NCBI GenBank assembly: GCA_029721435.1
Contig: CM056586.1
Span: 73,983,107 to 74,047,106 of the forward strand
Source of the DNA: Gymnothorax reevesii
Taxonomy: Eukaryota > Chordata > Actinopteri > Anguilliformes > Muraenidae
Length of the DNA: 64,000 nucleotides
Reading direction: 5' to 3'
Both the position numbers and the translations under genes were made by a program. Below are positions 47,256 to 57,538 of this stretch, in pieces (position 1 is the stretch's first letter; every line of letters begins with the position of its first letter). The notes beneath the pieces were generated by a model, which saw nothing but the letters and a program-made list of their open reading frames with translations, was not told the origin of the DNA and searched no databases.

Positions 47256-47613
47256 CCCCTTAAACACAATTTTTTTCACTCAAGTTTCCACTTACGAAGG
47301 TTAAAAGTCAGAGAAAGCATTTTTTTATACTGTAAAACCATGTATTTTTGTATGTTCATATATTTTGTATCTGCTGGTTGCTTATATTGAGAGAAATATT
47401 CAAACCCATGATGCCATGTTTTTATGGCCAAAGTATTCCATCAAATTTTTGTATATATTGTACATCATTTTATATAATTCAGCAGGACATATTAAGGATC
47501 ATTGGAAACCTTAGGATCTCCACCAGGATTTAGATTCGGCTTGACGTTCCACAGGTCTGAACAAAGCCGCTGCATTTGACCGACCCATATAAGGGTCCAT
47601 ATGTTTTACGGGG
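47256..47613. mobile_element. TTAA-flanked element, 358 bp
   Basis: TTAA at 47252-47255 and 47614-47617 flanks ends that begin CCCCTTAAACACA and, inverted, CCCCGTAAAACAT. The right end includes GACCGACCCATATAAGGGTC, shared in inverted orientation with 19446-19490. The interior is A/T-rich with no coding sequence. Another copy may begin at 63742. Confidence 0.55.
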
Positions 47614-47617
47614 TTAA

Positions 47618-49056
47618 CTAAACCGCATGTTTCTGAAATACAGCTCAAAAATAAATTTGTATGTTTGATATGCCCTTGATCTTTTTCTCATTTTAACCAT
47701 AAATTTGTACACTGAATGACAGCGCTGCATTAAAGCAAATATTAGGCTGAATTATAGTGGGGCTATTTCACCAAAATTTCAACAGACAAACTACATTTCC
47801 ATATGTCGAGAGTTTGGAGCGCAATGGTTATATGTCCATTTTAGAGGTTCTGAGAAAAATAGATTTTTAGGTTTGCAAATGTTCAATTAAAACAGGTACA
47901 ACATTTGCATCATTTTTATGTCAGTCACTCTTTAACTGCATGGTTCAGAAGTTTACTGAACATGTAAGTTTTCATCAGTGTGGTACTGCGACATCATGGC
48001 CAAAATTACAAAATGGACGTCACCTCCATGCTCCAATAATTCTGGCACTTGATGTGACAGAACACACTGGTGACAGATTGAAGTGAAGTTTGTTTGCAGT
48101 GGAAGACAGATGATTCTGTGATACTATTAATGTTTATTCATCAAAATATCAATGTTTCATTCATATAAGCAGATTTTGTTGGACATACCACCAAATGAAA
48201 ATGTGAATTCTGTTTAAAACTGAGGTGCATGGACATGTAATTATTCTGCTCCAAGAATTAGCTGATAGAAATGTGGGACAGAAGGTAAATGACTCAAAAT
48301 CACAGAATCTGGACACATCACCTCTGTGCTCCAAACCCTCACTGTATTCCAGAGTATTAAACAGGCATCTCCTTCTTAGCTACATGAATACTTTTGACGT
48401 TTCGGAATTAATAAATAAGCTGCAGAATCACAATATATGCTGCTTCACCGTAACACTTCCTTCGTTGAATATTGAGGTTTTGTTCTTTCTATGAATGGCC
48501 ACATATTGCTATTTATGTGGCCCACAGACAGCAGTGATGTTCATCTTGCCAACTGGCATCCTTTCTCTTATTAATCCCATGCAGTGTCCTTTAGTGATGA
48601 TGTCAGGTCCCCGTTAAATAAATAAATAAATAAAAAACTCTTCCTCCAAGAAATGAAGAAGTAGTTGCTGGAAAAGCCCTTGGTGCTATTTGATTAAAAT
48701 AGGGCCATTACTGTTGTCATCATAATTGTAAGGTGCTCCCAAATGTGTGTCTCCAAAAGCTATCCGTCCCTGAACAATGAGTAGGACGCTACAGGGAACA
48801 CGGCAAAACGGCAACGCAAGACCTGTCAGATCTTTGAAGAGCTCAAACTCATTGTAAACATGTTCAATCATTTCTTGAGTCAAGAAAAAAATTCTTCGGT
48901 ACTTGTTTTCAAATTAATGCAGCAATTAATGATGCAAATAACAGTGATCCCAAACAATGTCATTTTTAAAAAAAAAACAATGAATCAGGCTCAGCAAGAT
49001 ATAATTTCTTGTCAGAGCTCTGTGTCGGGTGTCGTCATCTGTTGCGTCTTATGGCA
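47618..49056. other. No supported gene
   Basis: A/T-rich sequence; an AAAT tetranucleotide run lies at 48617-48636. No ends of mobile elements were recognised. Confidence 0.4.
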
Positions 49057-49058
49057 TA

Positions 49059-49615
49059 CAGTGCTGTGAAAAAGCATTGCCCCTTCCTGATTTATTTTCT
49101 GCTTATATTTTATATTTAAATGTTTCAGATCATCCAGCTAATTTTAGTATAAAGCATGGACAACAAGAGTAAACTCAAAATGCAGCTGTTAAATTATTGT
49201 TTCAGTTATTGAAGGATAGGAGTAATTCAAAACCTATATCATCCTGTGAAAAAAAATATTTGCCCTGCAAACTTAGTAACTGGCTAAACCACCCCAGGTG
49301 GCAACAACAGTCAAATGTTTGCTGTAACTGGCAGTGAACCGTTTACAGTGCTGTGTAGGAATTTTGGCCCCCTATTTTTTGGCAGAATGGTTTTAATTCA
49401 GCCACACCTGTTGAAGGTCCCGCCACAGGATATCAACTAGATTTAAGTCAGGACTTTGGCGAAACAGCTCCAAGATCTCCATTTAATTTCTTTTGCGCCA
49501 TTCAGCGGTGGACTTGCTTGGGTGCTACAGATCATTTCCCTGCTGTATAACCCAGCAGCACTTCAGCTTTAAGCTGCAAACTGATAGCTGGACATTTTTC
49601 TTTTGGATTTTCAAT
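49059..49615 (-). pseudogene. Truncated Tc1-like element with transposase C-terminal remnant
   Basis: The left end CAGTGCTGTGAAAAAGCATT follows a TA (49057-49058) and matches the inverted right end of the element at 54842-57536, so it is the same or a sister family. Reading the minus strand from about 49610, the frame gives ENVQLSVCSLKLKCCWVIQQ, then SKSTAEW and RQSPDLNLVDILWRDLQQ, which is the second catalytic region and the DLNP-IE region of Tc1 transposase, interrupted by stops. The N-terminal part and the other inverted repeat are missing. Confidence 0.75.
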
Positions 49616-49703
49616 TTCAAATAAATGTAAGTTTAAATGATTTGGAAATCATTGCATTCTGCTCTTATTCACCATGTACCAGCTTTTTTGGAAATGGGGT
49701 TGT
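49616..49703. mobile_element. Terminal repeat of a second Tc1 family
   Basis: The segment includes AAATGATTTGGAAATCATTG, then ATTCTGCTCTTATT, and ends CTTTTTTGGAAATGGGGTTGT. Its organisation matches the inverted repeats of the 13.9-15.5 kb element (AATGATTTGCAAATC and TTCTGTTTTTATT in the same order). It abuts the truncated element at 49059-49615, suggesting breakage or insertion. Confidence 0.65.
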
Positions 49704-50027
49704 TTGATGTACCGACTGATTTTATTGGCATTGCACTTTCATACTGCCATACGGTCATCGGGAAATATGCAACAGTGGTATGTTCCAGCAGACCTTAACG
49801 TGGTGCATTTGAATAATTTTAAACGTCTGAGCAAACCTCCGAGCGGGAAAATACCAAATAACTGAACTGCATTCCTTTATATGAGCGCCATCTACTGACT
49901 GAAATGTACCTTACACAGAAATATGCACTTTCATCTGCATCCCTCCAGTTATTATTGTGGTTAGAAATACTGTATGCTGGAAGAAGGTGCGTGCATATAG
50001 TGTGAAGTCCAAGTCTTCAGATGAGTT

Positions 50028-50088
50028 AAGCTGCTTTCACACCGGACGCGAAACGAATTTCGTTTGGCGTCCGGTGTGAAAGCAGCTT
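50028..50088. mobile_element. Minimal palindromic TTAA-type MITE, 61 bp
   Basis: Two 30-bp arms with one mismatch and a single-base loop (AAGCTGCTTTCACACCGGAC ... and its inverse). TTAA overlaps both ends (50026-50029, 50088-50091). The outer sequence equals that of the 160-bp palindrome at 33897-34056, so this is an internally deleted version. Confidence 0.88.
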
Positions 50089-51450
50089 TAAACAAGAAAA
50101 AAGAATCCATCCTAACGTCTCTGCCTTACAGTGTTGATTTTGTTGGAGGGAAATTTCAGTCATCGGCACCCTCTGTCATGCGTCTCTGATCATGAGCCAA
50201 ATAGAGTCGCATGTAGGTCAGAAACAGTTGCTTTTAACCCTTTCACCTCCTGCTCAACCATTTGCCAATGATGACAAATAAACCAGTTGATATTTTATTT
50301 CTGCTTGGACTGTAGTTTGATGTGAGTGGTGTTGGACTGGAGTTGCACATATTATTCCTTTGTACTGATTGTTTGGTGATGTGTGAGTGCTTGTGCATGT
50401 TTACAAGTTTTCCAGCCTTTAATGTACCATGTCTAACTATATCAATTCGATTTTTTTCAGCAGAACTGTTAGAATATGTAGATATATATGAATGTGGTGA
50501 AACATCAAATAAAGTGCTGTCAGGTTGTTTTCAACATATTTCAGGTCAAAGAGAATTCACAAATCACAGCTTTTGGTTTTAATTTTAATATAATATGTCC
50601 CAAATTTTTCTGATATGGGGTTTAATATTCAATTTGTCAAAGTTTTTCTTCAGGTGTTTGGATTTGAGATTAAAATAAATAATATGTGGCAAAAATCCTG
50701 ATGAACAGCAATTGCTTAATTGCCTTGATATATTATTAGATGACTTGGGAAAAAAATAATGTTAGGGCCATATTTTCAGGTAGTTAGGGTCTGTACTTCA
50801 AAAGTAGATCTGTGTGACTGATCAGCAGCCTCATGAGAGCAGCGCATGATTGGCTCTGTGCAGCCAAGGGACATGGTTAGGACTCTGTAGACTTATCTTA
50901 ACATTATTTGCCACTCAGGCGCATCCTGGTGGCCATCTGAGCGCTTGCCAGGTGCATACTGAGCAGGAACACGTTTGAGTTCCCTCCACTCACATTCTTA
51001 GTTTGAATGCAAAGAACCACGAGTCACATCCAAGCACACTTGAACATCGTTCTCCGATTAGACGCTCCAAATTTGGGAGTGATTGGAAATGCTAAATTAA
51101 AAAATAAAACTCCTTGACTCTGCAGTTTAATAAGCTTGAGGTAAAGAAAGTAGGAGTGAATGTCGGGACTATAATGATATTCCCTTAACACATGAAAACT
51201 GAAGTTTCTCCCCGAGGAACGACGAGGCCAAATGCCAATCTAGAGACGCTATCTAGACGTGTGGACCGATCAATGCTGCTGTGTGGCCATTCCCATGAAA
51301 AAAATCTACTACCTAGTGCGGGTATCGATGTAAAAGCCAGGTAACGGGCATTGTGAGGTAATTCCCATGCAGGGGTGTACTGTGTAGTGATGCTCTCAAT
51401 GTGTGGAACTGATGCCAGGCACCATGTAGCCGTTCCCATGCAGGAATATA
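50089..51450. other. No supported gene
   Basis: A/T-rich sequence with no repeat ends or exon signals that I would defend. Confidence 0.4.
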
Positions 51451-52005
51451 CCAAAGACTGTTTAAAAAGATAGACGCAGCACCCAGGTCTAAAAACTGAG
51501 GCCCATGCGGAAATCTCAAAAATTTGCATTCCATTTAATGGCCAGCAGATGGCGACGTCGGTGGTTGCAGAAAGAAGTTCAATCCTATAGAAGTCCATGA
51601 GTAAATGACCCTACTTTCCCACCCGATTTATTATTTAAATAATGATTTTGCACATTATTTTATGGAATCTATCGCAAGTTTCAAGTCTCCTTCGATATAT
51701 CATGATGTTCATTTTTGTAAATTACGGTCCCAAATAAACTAGAATAAAGGATAAAGCCAGAATATGCTTTAGGGGCGTGGCTGTCCTCTGGTCCTTGTCT
51801 GATACGGTCAGTTCCACACGTAGATCCACCCTTCGCTCCTCCCTGGATATTCAATTCACTCTCTCGTCCTGTTGGAATCACGTACAGTTTCAAAATGACA
51901 AAATGGCGCTGTTGAAATTGCTAAAATCAAGGATTCCAAAATGGTATGCTGAAACCAATGGGTGACGTCACGGTTGCTTCGTCCATCTTTTTATACAGTC
52001 TATGG
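51451..52005. mobile_element. Nonautonomous inverted-repeat element, about 555 bp
   Basis: The left end CCAAAGACTGTTTAAAAAGA and the inverted right end CCATAGACTGTATAAAAAGA match at 17 of 20 positions. The interior holds CCAGCAGATGGCGACGTCGG and GGTGACGTCACGGTTG motifs characteristic of an abundant fish repeat that begins CCATAGACTGTATA. There is no transposase and no convincing target duplication. The minus-strand open frame of 137 codons overlapping its left part is not a gene. Confidence 0.7.
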
Positions 52006-54774
52006 AATGTACCTAATAAACCTCTCAGTGTGTGGTTGACCACTGCAATGCAAACTATTCACTGGGCTATTTCTTTTCCATTTTCACATCCCATAATACT
52101 TATGACTAGCACTCATAAAGCACTGACGGTACTTCATACAACAGCAGCATCACACCAACCCTCCCATTACATATCAATTTCTGACAATAGAGATGCAGTT
52201 TATGCTCATGGTCAAAGCATATTTATTCTCTTTCACAGGTGGACACAAGCTAAGCTCACACAGGCATGGAAGTTTGAAAACTGCCTGGGGCATATTTATT
52301 GTCCTTTATATTAACCGCACTTTACCATTAATTTTGAAATAAAAAAAGCCCATAAAAATCCATAATTTATAGGTCATTTGCTACTTGATGTTCACTCCCT
52401 CCTGAAGACCAGGTGGTTCTGAGTGGGTATCTATTGACTAAACTGGGGTTTTAAACTTCTGAAGGCTGCAAGAAGCAGAGCAGTGGCGCCACTGAACTGG
52501 GAAAGAGTGTGAATATGAGTCCTTTCACCCTCTATTAACCACCGTAACACATCTGCTACATGAAGTAAAAGGGTTAACAGCCTGAAGAACCCTGCTGGTT
52601 TTGTTTCTTATTGCCAAATAAACTTTTGTGATTAACTTGAATGGTCCATCAAGTTAAAATTTTTAAATAAAAAAAAATTTTTTTTTATTTTTTTCACTAT
52701 TTTTTCCAAATATTGGCCCATAATCAACATATTTGCCTAGGGAAATTATTTTTACACAATTGGAATTGGGTTTGGTTGATAGAGGGTTAATATGGCTGAA
52801 TAACAGCCCCTATGCATGTAAAAAAAAAAAAAAACTAGACTGTAATCCAATGATTAACATTGATATAATATATGATATGATTAATTGCAGTAATTGGAAG
52901 AGAGCAAATTCTTTGAGGGTTCATTCCATTTTAAGCATTATCAATGTATCTTAGCTTAAAAATTCATTTGCTCTCAAAAATGTAAAAAAAAAAAGAAAAA
53001 AAAAACCAGCCAAAATCCACCATCGCCAGAGGGGGTTGGATGACCAAACAATCATAGTGCTTATGGCGGGAAAAAAAAGAGGTAAATCCCCTTCCATCCT
53101 CTCAGGGCAAGACAGGTCTTACCGAGGAAAAAAATTCTTCACGATATACAAGTTTTTCCTAAAACACTTGAATGAATCGGCAGGCCCTCAAGTCACCACT
53201 TAAATCTTCCTAAAAGTTGCTGAGTCAACTCACTTGGGAAAGGCGTCACTTGCGGTACAAGAGTGACCAGATCAGATCGAACTCGCTATCGCCGGAGCGG
53301 AAGATCCCGCCAGCTGGCTCAGCAGAGTAGCGCGTGATGAGCTTCACGCTGCTGAGGGATACGGGAGACGTACAGTTATTATGGGGAACTGTAGATCAGT
53401 GCTCAAGGATCTCTGACAGACCCTTCATGGTTTTAATCGCTTTTTTTACAGTTTACATACAACAGTACCTAAATGTAAAAAATACTATCTGCAATTTGAT
53501 TATCAGGCCTTTTTACTTCTTTATAGCCTTAAATCTCAGACTTGGTTTTTTCTTAACACAGATAAAAATTATCTCAAGGAAACACTGCAGGAAAGATTTT
53601 ATAGAGGATGCATCTCAGTTCTCTCATTTAATATTTCTTAGCTCTTCGAGCCTTGCTTGAACCTGTTGTTCTGAATCCGCCATCTTGGTGGTTGTTTCAA
53701 AGCTCTTATTCCTGCAGCAAGGAGCGAGGAGTGAGGAGCAAGGAGACAACTCTGAGCGGCAGTGAGCGAGGCTACATGAGAGCAGCCTCTCAGCTCCGAG
53801 GCACGACATCAATCAGCGATGACAGATGCTGACAGCAGCGTTACACCGGATCACAAAACTCATGGTTTAAATCACATCACTTTTAAATCATGGATCACAT
53901 ATTGAGATTAATGTCAAGTTGACGAGAACAAGCTGAAGAGTATTTTTGAGGGGAACTCGAGGGGACCTTAAGCAAGTGCAGAAAGTATTTGGACAATTGC
54001 CATATGTTAAAAAGGGCTGTATTGCCAAAGAAGACATAAATATCTAGAGTTAAAGACTTTACACTTTATCCTCTTAACCATTACTTAATGTCAATTCACT
54101 GGAGTGCAAAATAAGATTAAAAAAATGCATTAACCCTGAGCAATTAGTCACAAACTGCACCGCACATCCATAAATAGCAACCCAGTAGTGGCTAACAGAC
54201 TGCAGAATTTTCAGACTGCATTTTCTTTAGCTTTCCTAGAATTCAGCACTAGAGGGCGCAAGCAGGCCGCGCCATCGAATGGTGATCTGACTTGCTTTGG
54301 TAAGGAAATAAAGGCTTGTCCTGACCTTCTATGACGGTGGAGAAGAAGAGCTCCACAGATATGCGGGCCGTGGGGACCACAGGTGGTGCCAAAAAACTGA
54401 AGGCCTCCTTTCATTTTGAAAAATTATTACTCTTGCACTCACCTGACACAATATTAACCACTCCAGTTTCTCCTAAATTTTTTTTCCCAACTGTGAGAAA
54501 TATGTTTAGATCAGAGGTACAGGATATGCACCCACAGCACAATATAATTTTACTGTACTTCTTGATTGTATTTTCATTCAAGAAGAAAGCCGTTTCAAAA
54601 GTACAGGATATGAAATGACCATCTGAGCAGGACACATGATATTAGGTTGTGTTAAACATGTCAATAAACTTGAAATTAATTGGTTTTTCTTCATTGTATT
54701 TTAAGGGGCTGGAGTCAGAGCCCAGGTACCGTGGAATGACATCGGTCTCACTATTCTGAGTGCATGGGAAAAAC
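52006..54774. other. No confident gene; two weak coding-like segments
   Basis: A T/A-rich block lies at 52650-52700 and A-runs at 52820-53010. On the minus strand two segments look protein-like: about 53265-53385 (SSVKLITRYSAEPAGG then IFRSGDSEFDLIWSLL) with a GTGAGT downstream, and a Met in good context at 53682-53684 reading MADSEQQVQARLEELRNIK before a stop. Neither has a full set of exon signals, and I do not recognise either. Confidence 0.3.
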
Positions 54775-54839
54775 AAAGTTCCTCTAGAGGGAACTTACCT
54801 CCGCCAAGGCCCAACAATCCCTCATATGTCCAGGACACA
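54775..54839. repeat. Left half of an old dispersed repeat split by a Tc1 insertion
   Basis: Reads CCTCTAGAGGGAACTTACCT then CCGCCAAGGCCCAACAATCC, the start of a fish repeat bounded by CTCCGCCAAGG motifs. Its other half continues at 57539 after the Tc1 element. Confidence 0.65.
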
Positions 54840-55216
54840 TACAATGCAGAGAAAAAGTAATTCCCCCCTCCTGATTTCTATTTGTTTTGCATATTTGTCA
54901 CACTTTGTTTCAGCTCATCGAACAAATTTTAGTATTAGACAAAGATAACCCGAGTAAATACAAAAGGCAGTTTTTAAATGATGATTTCATTTATTAAGGG
55001 GAAAAAGCTATCCAAACCTACCTGGCTCTATGTGAAAAAATAATTACCCCCAGTTAAATCAGGAATTAACCGTGATTAACCACATTTTTTTTGGAACAAT
55101 TTCACTTGCCACACCCAGGCCTGATTACTGTCCGACCTGTTGAATCAAGAAATCACTTTAATAGAACCTGCCTGACAAAGTGACGTAGGCTAAAAGATCT
55201 TAAAAATCAACACATC

Positions 55217-55619
55217 ATGCTGTGATCTAAAGAAATTCAAGACCAGATGAGAAACAAAGTTATTGACATCTATCAGTCTAGAAAGAATTGCCAAGCCATT
55301 TTTAAGGCTTTGGGACTCCGGCAAATCAGGGTGAAAGCCATAATCCACAAATCCAGAAAACTTGGAACAGTGGTGATCCTTCCAAGGAGTGGCCGGTCTC
55401 CCAAAGTTAGTCCAAGAGCGCATCAACGACTCATCCAGGAGGTCACAAAAGAACCCAGAACAACATCTAAAGAACTGCAAGCCTCACTTGCCTCAGTTAA
55501 AGTCAGTGTTCATGATCCAACAATAATAAAGAGACTGGGCAAAAATGGCATCCATGGGAGAGTTCCAAAGCAAAAACCACCGCAGACCAAAAAGAAGACA
55601 AAGGCTTGTCTCGTATTTG
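55217..55619 (+). pseudogene. Tc1-like transposase, N-terminal part
   Basis: ATG at 55217 is followed by a TGA as codon 3 (55223-55225) and then an open frame KEIQDQMRNKVIDIYQSRK, RQIRVKAIIHKSRKLGT and LPRSGRSPKVSPRAHQRL: the HTH (PAIRED-like) DNA-binding region and the GRP-type linker. The frame is interrupted at about 55620 by a retroposon insertion. The element at 13930-15539 shows the same TGA at codon 3. Confidence 0.88.
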
Positions 55620-56220
55620 GTTTGGTTTGGTTTATTTTATTTGTAAAAGGACAATACACATTAATTAACATTACTGTAAATGTGCCAGTTTTAGCCAGTT
55701 GGCTAATTTGCAACTGCAGTCCTTCGGCAAGATGTTAAAAAACCACAAACCTAAAACAGTAATAACAGAAGTTAAAATCAATCATTACAGTATTTACAGG
55801 ACATCATAACAATTCATGATAGCCAGTACAAAAAGCACAGAACAGCAACATGCAGACGGATCGCAATCTAATCATATAGTCAGCCATGAAAAGCAGCAGT
55901 ATAGGTGCATATAATCAGCCATGCAGCGCAGCAGTTCACATACACACAGTCAGCCACATAAAGCAGCAGTTCACATACACACAGTCAGCCACATAAAGCA
56001 GCAGTACACATACACACAGTCAGCCACATAAAGCAGCAGTACACATACATAACTATCAGCCATGCAGAGGAGCAGTATAGAAACAGGGCAGCAGAACTTG
56101 AGCAAAGTAAAATAAATACTGACAAGGCATTAATCAAACTATTAGGTGTTCCTACATACCAAGCCAAGCAAAGCTGGGAGCCTGACAATAAACAGAGACA
56201 TTTAGTAGGTTAGCAACTGG
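55620..56220 (-). mobile_element. Non-LTR retroposon fragment inserted in the Tc1 transposase
   Basis: The insert separates two stretches of Tc1 transposase that would otherwise be contiguous. Read on the minus strand it ends in TACAAATAAAATAAACCAAA-type (AACC)n repeats, the 3' tail of a non-LTR element. This gives its orientation, opposite to the host Tc1. It contains a tandem repeat at 55882-56065 and no reverse-transcriptase coding sequence, so it is 5' truncated or a nonautonomous element. No clear target duplication was found. Confidence 0.65.
55882..56065. repeat. Tandem repeat inside the retroposon
   Basis: About five copies of a roughly 34-bp unit containing CAGTCAGCCACATAAAGCAG followed by CAGTACACATACACA, with the outer copies diverged. 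Confidence 0.85.
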
Positions 56221-56221
56221 C

Positions 56222-56496
56222 AAAATACATCTTGATGATCCCCAAGAAAATATTTTGGGAAAATATTCTGTGGACTGATGAAACAAAAGTTGAACTTTTT
56301 GGAAGGTGTATGTCCCATTACATCTGGCGTAAAATTAACAGAGCATTTCATAAAAAGAACATCATACCAAAAGTCAAACATGGTGGTGGTAGTGTGATGG
56401 TCTGGGACTGCTTTAGTGCTTCAGGACCTGGACGACTTGCTGTAATTGATGAAACCGAGAATTCTGCTCTCTACTGGAAAATCCTGAAGGAGAATG
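56222..56496 (+). pseudogene. Tc1-like transposase, central part
   Basis: Reads ILWTDETKVELFGRCMSHYI (first catalytic Asp), then VKHGGGSVMVWDCFSASGPG and LYWKILKENV. It resumes directly from the N-terminal part when the retroposon is removed. It ends where the LTR was inserted. Confidence 0.9.
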
Positions 56497-56981
56497 TGTA
56501 ATGTGAAAAAATGCCAGAAGAGGACAGTATTGACCTTTTTTTTGTTAAGCCCCGTCTGAAGCTAGATTTGGGCATGTCCTGGGCATGTCTAAGAGGGGAA
56601 GTCCCCGAGAATTGAAAATAGTCTAGAAGGTGGGAGGGGGCTGCAAAAGAGTATATAAGGAGAGAAATTGAGAGAGTAAAGTAGTAGGAGAAATTGCAAG
56701 CAGAAGGATACATTTGACCAGACCTGTCACTCTGTTCAAGACCTGTGAAGTTTTTTGTGGATTTTTACCTGTGTTGGAGCATTTTCCTGTCCCAGGACAT
56801 CACCAAGCAACCCCATCTCAAGGGACTGTAAATATGTTTTTTTCTTGTATATATCAATCTTGGTCAGTAGTATAAATTGTAGGTTAGTTTTTAGTTTGTT
56901 GAATTAAATCTGTTTAAGTTTAAAAATGTTGTATGTCATCCCTTGCTCTCATATATGTTATAACAAATTGGGGCTATAACA
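56497..56981 (+). mobile_element. Solo LTR, 485 bp, inserted in the Tc1 transposase
   Basis: The insertion is bounded by a 4-bp direct repeat AATG (56493-56496 and 56982-56985), where the transposase reading is otherwise continuous. The insert starts TGTAATGTG and ends GCTATAACA, the TG...CA termini of long terminal repeats. A TATA box (GTATATAAGG, 56651-56660) and an AATTAAA signal near 56905 fit a U3-R-U5 layout. No internal genes or second LTR are present, so it is a solo LTR left by recombination between two LTRs. The direction (plus) follows from the TATA box. Whether it derives from a Gypsy-type or retrovirus-like element cannot be told from the LTR alone. Confidence 0.82.
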
Positions 56982-56986
56982 AATGT

Positions 56987-57300
56987 CCAACCCTCAGATT
57001 GTGATCTCAAGCTCAAACGCACTTGGGTTATGCAGCAGGACAATGATTCGAAACACACCAGCAAGTCCACCTCTGAATGGCTTTGGAAGTAGGTTTTGGA
57101 GTAGCCTCTTCAAAATTCAGACTTAAATCTGATTGAGATGCTGTGGCATGACCTTAAACAGGCCGTTCATGCTCAAAAGCCCTCCAATGTGGCTGAATTA
57201 AAACAATTCTGCAAAGAAGAGAGAGCCAAAATTTCTCCATGGCGATGCTAAAGACTCATTTCCAATTATCGCAAACGCTTGATTACAGTTATTGTCGCCA
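56987..57300 (+). pseudogene. Tc1-like transposase, C-terminal part
   Basis: Continues from the central part after the LTR: KLKRTWVMQQDNDSKHTSKS (second catalytic Asp), two stops, then QNSDLNLIEMLWHDLKQAVH (catalytic Glu) and KPSNVAELKQFCKEERAKIS. All three catalytic acids are still present, but stops, the two insertions and the codon-3 TGA make the gene dead. Confidence 0.88.
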
Positions 57301-57538
57301 AGGGTGGCACAACCAGTTATTAGGTTTCGGGGCAATTACTTTAGGGCCAGGTAGGTTTGGATAGCCTTTTCCCTCAATAAATGAAATTGTAATTTAAAAA
57401 CTGTATTTTGTATTTACTCAAGTTATTTCTGTCAAATATTAAAATTTGTTAGATGATCTGAAACTTTTTAGTGTGACAAATATGCAAAAAAAATAAATAA
57501 ATCAGGAAGGGGGCAAAGTGCTTTTTCACAGCACTGTA

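Larger units (their letters stand above)
54842..57536 (+). mobile_element. Tc1-like transposon carrying two later insertions
   Basis: The inverted ends (left CAATGCAGAGAAAAAGTAAT, right inverse CAGTGCTGTGAAAAAGCACT) are flanked by TA (54840-54841, 57537-57538). The inverted repeats extend about 200 bp, to roughly 55050 on the left and 57330 on the right. Removing the two insertions (55620-56220 and 56497-56981) leaves about 1.6 kb, the normal size for a fish Tc1 element. The transposase is broken into three parts. Confidence 0.9.

Noticed and set aside
56543..56965. Alternative, shorter limits for the solo LTR (TGTTAAG...TATAACA)
   Set aside because: The AATG duplication and the continuity of the interrupted transposase place the edges at 56497 and 56981.
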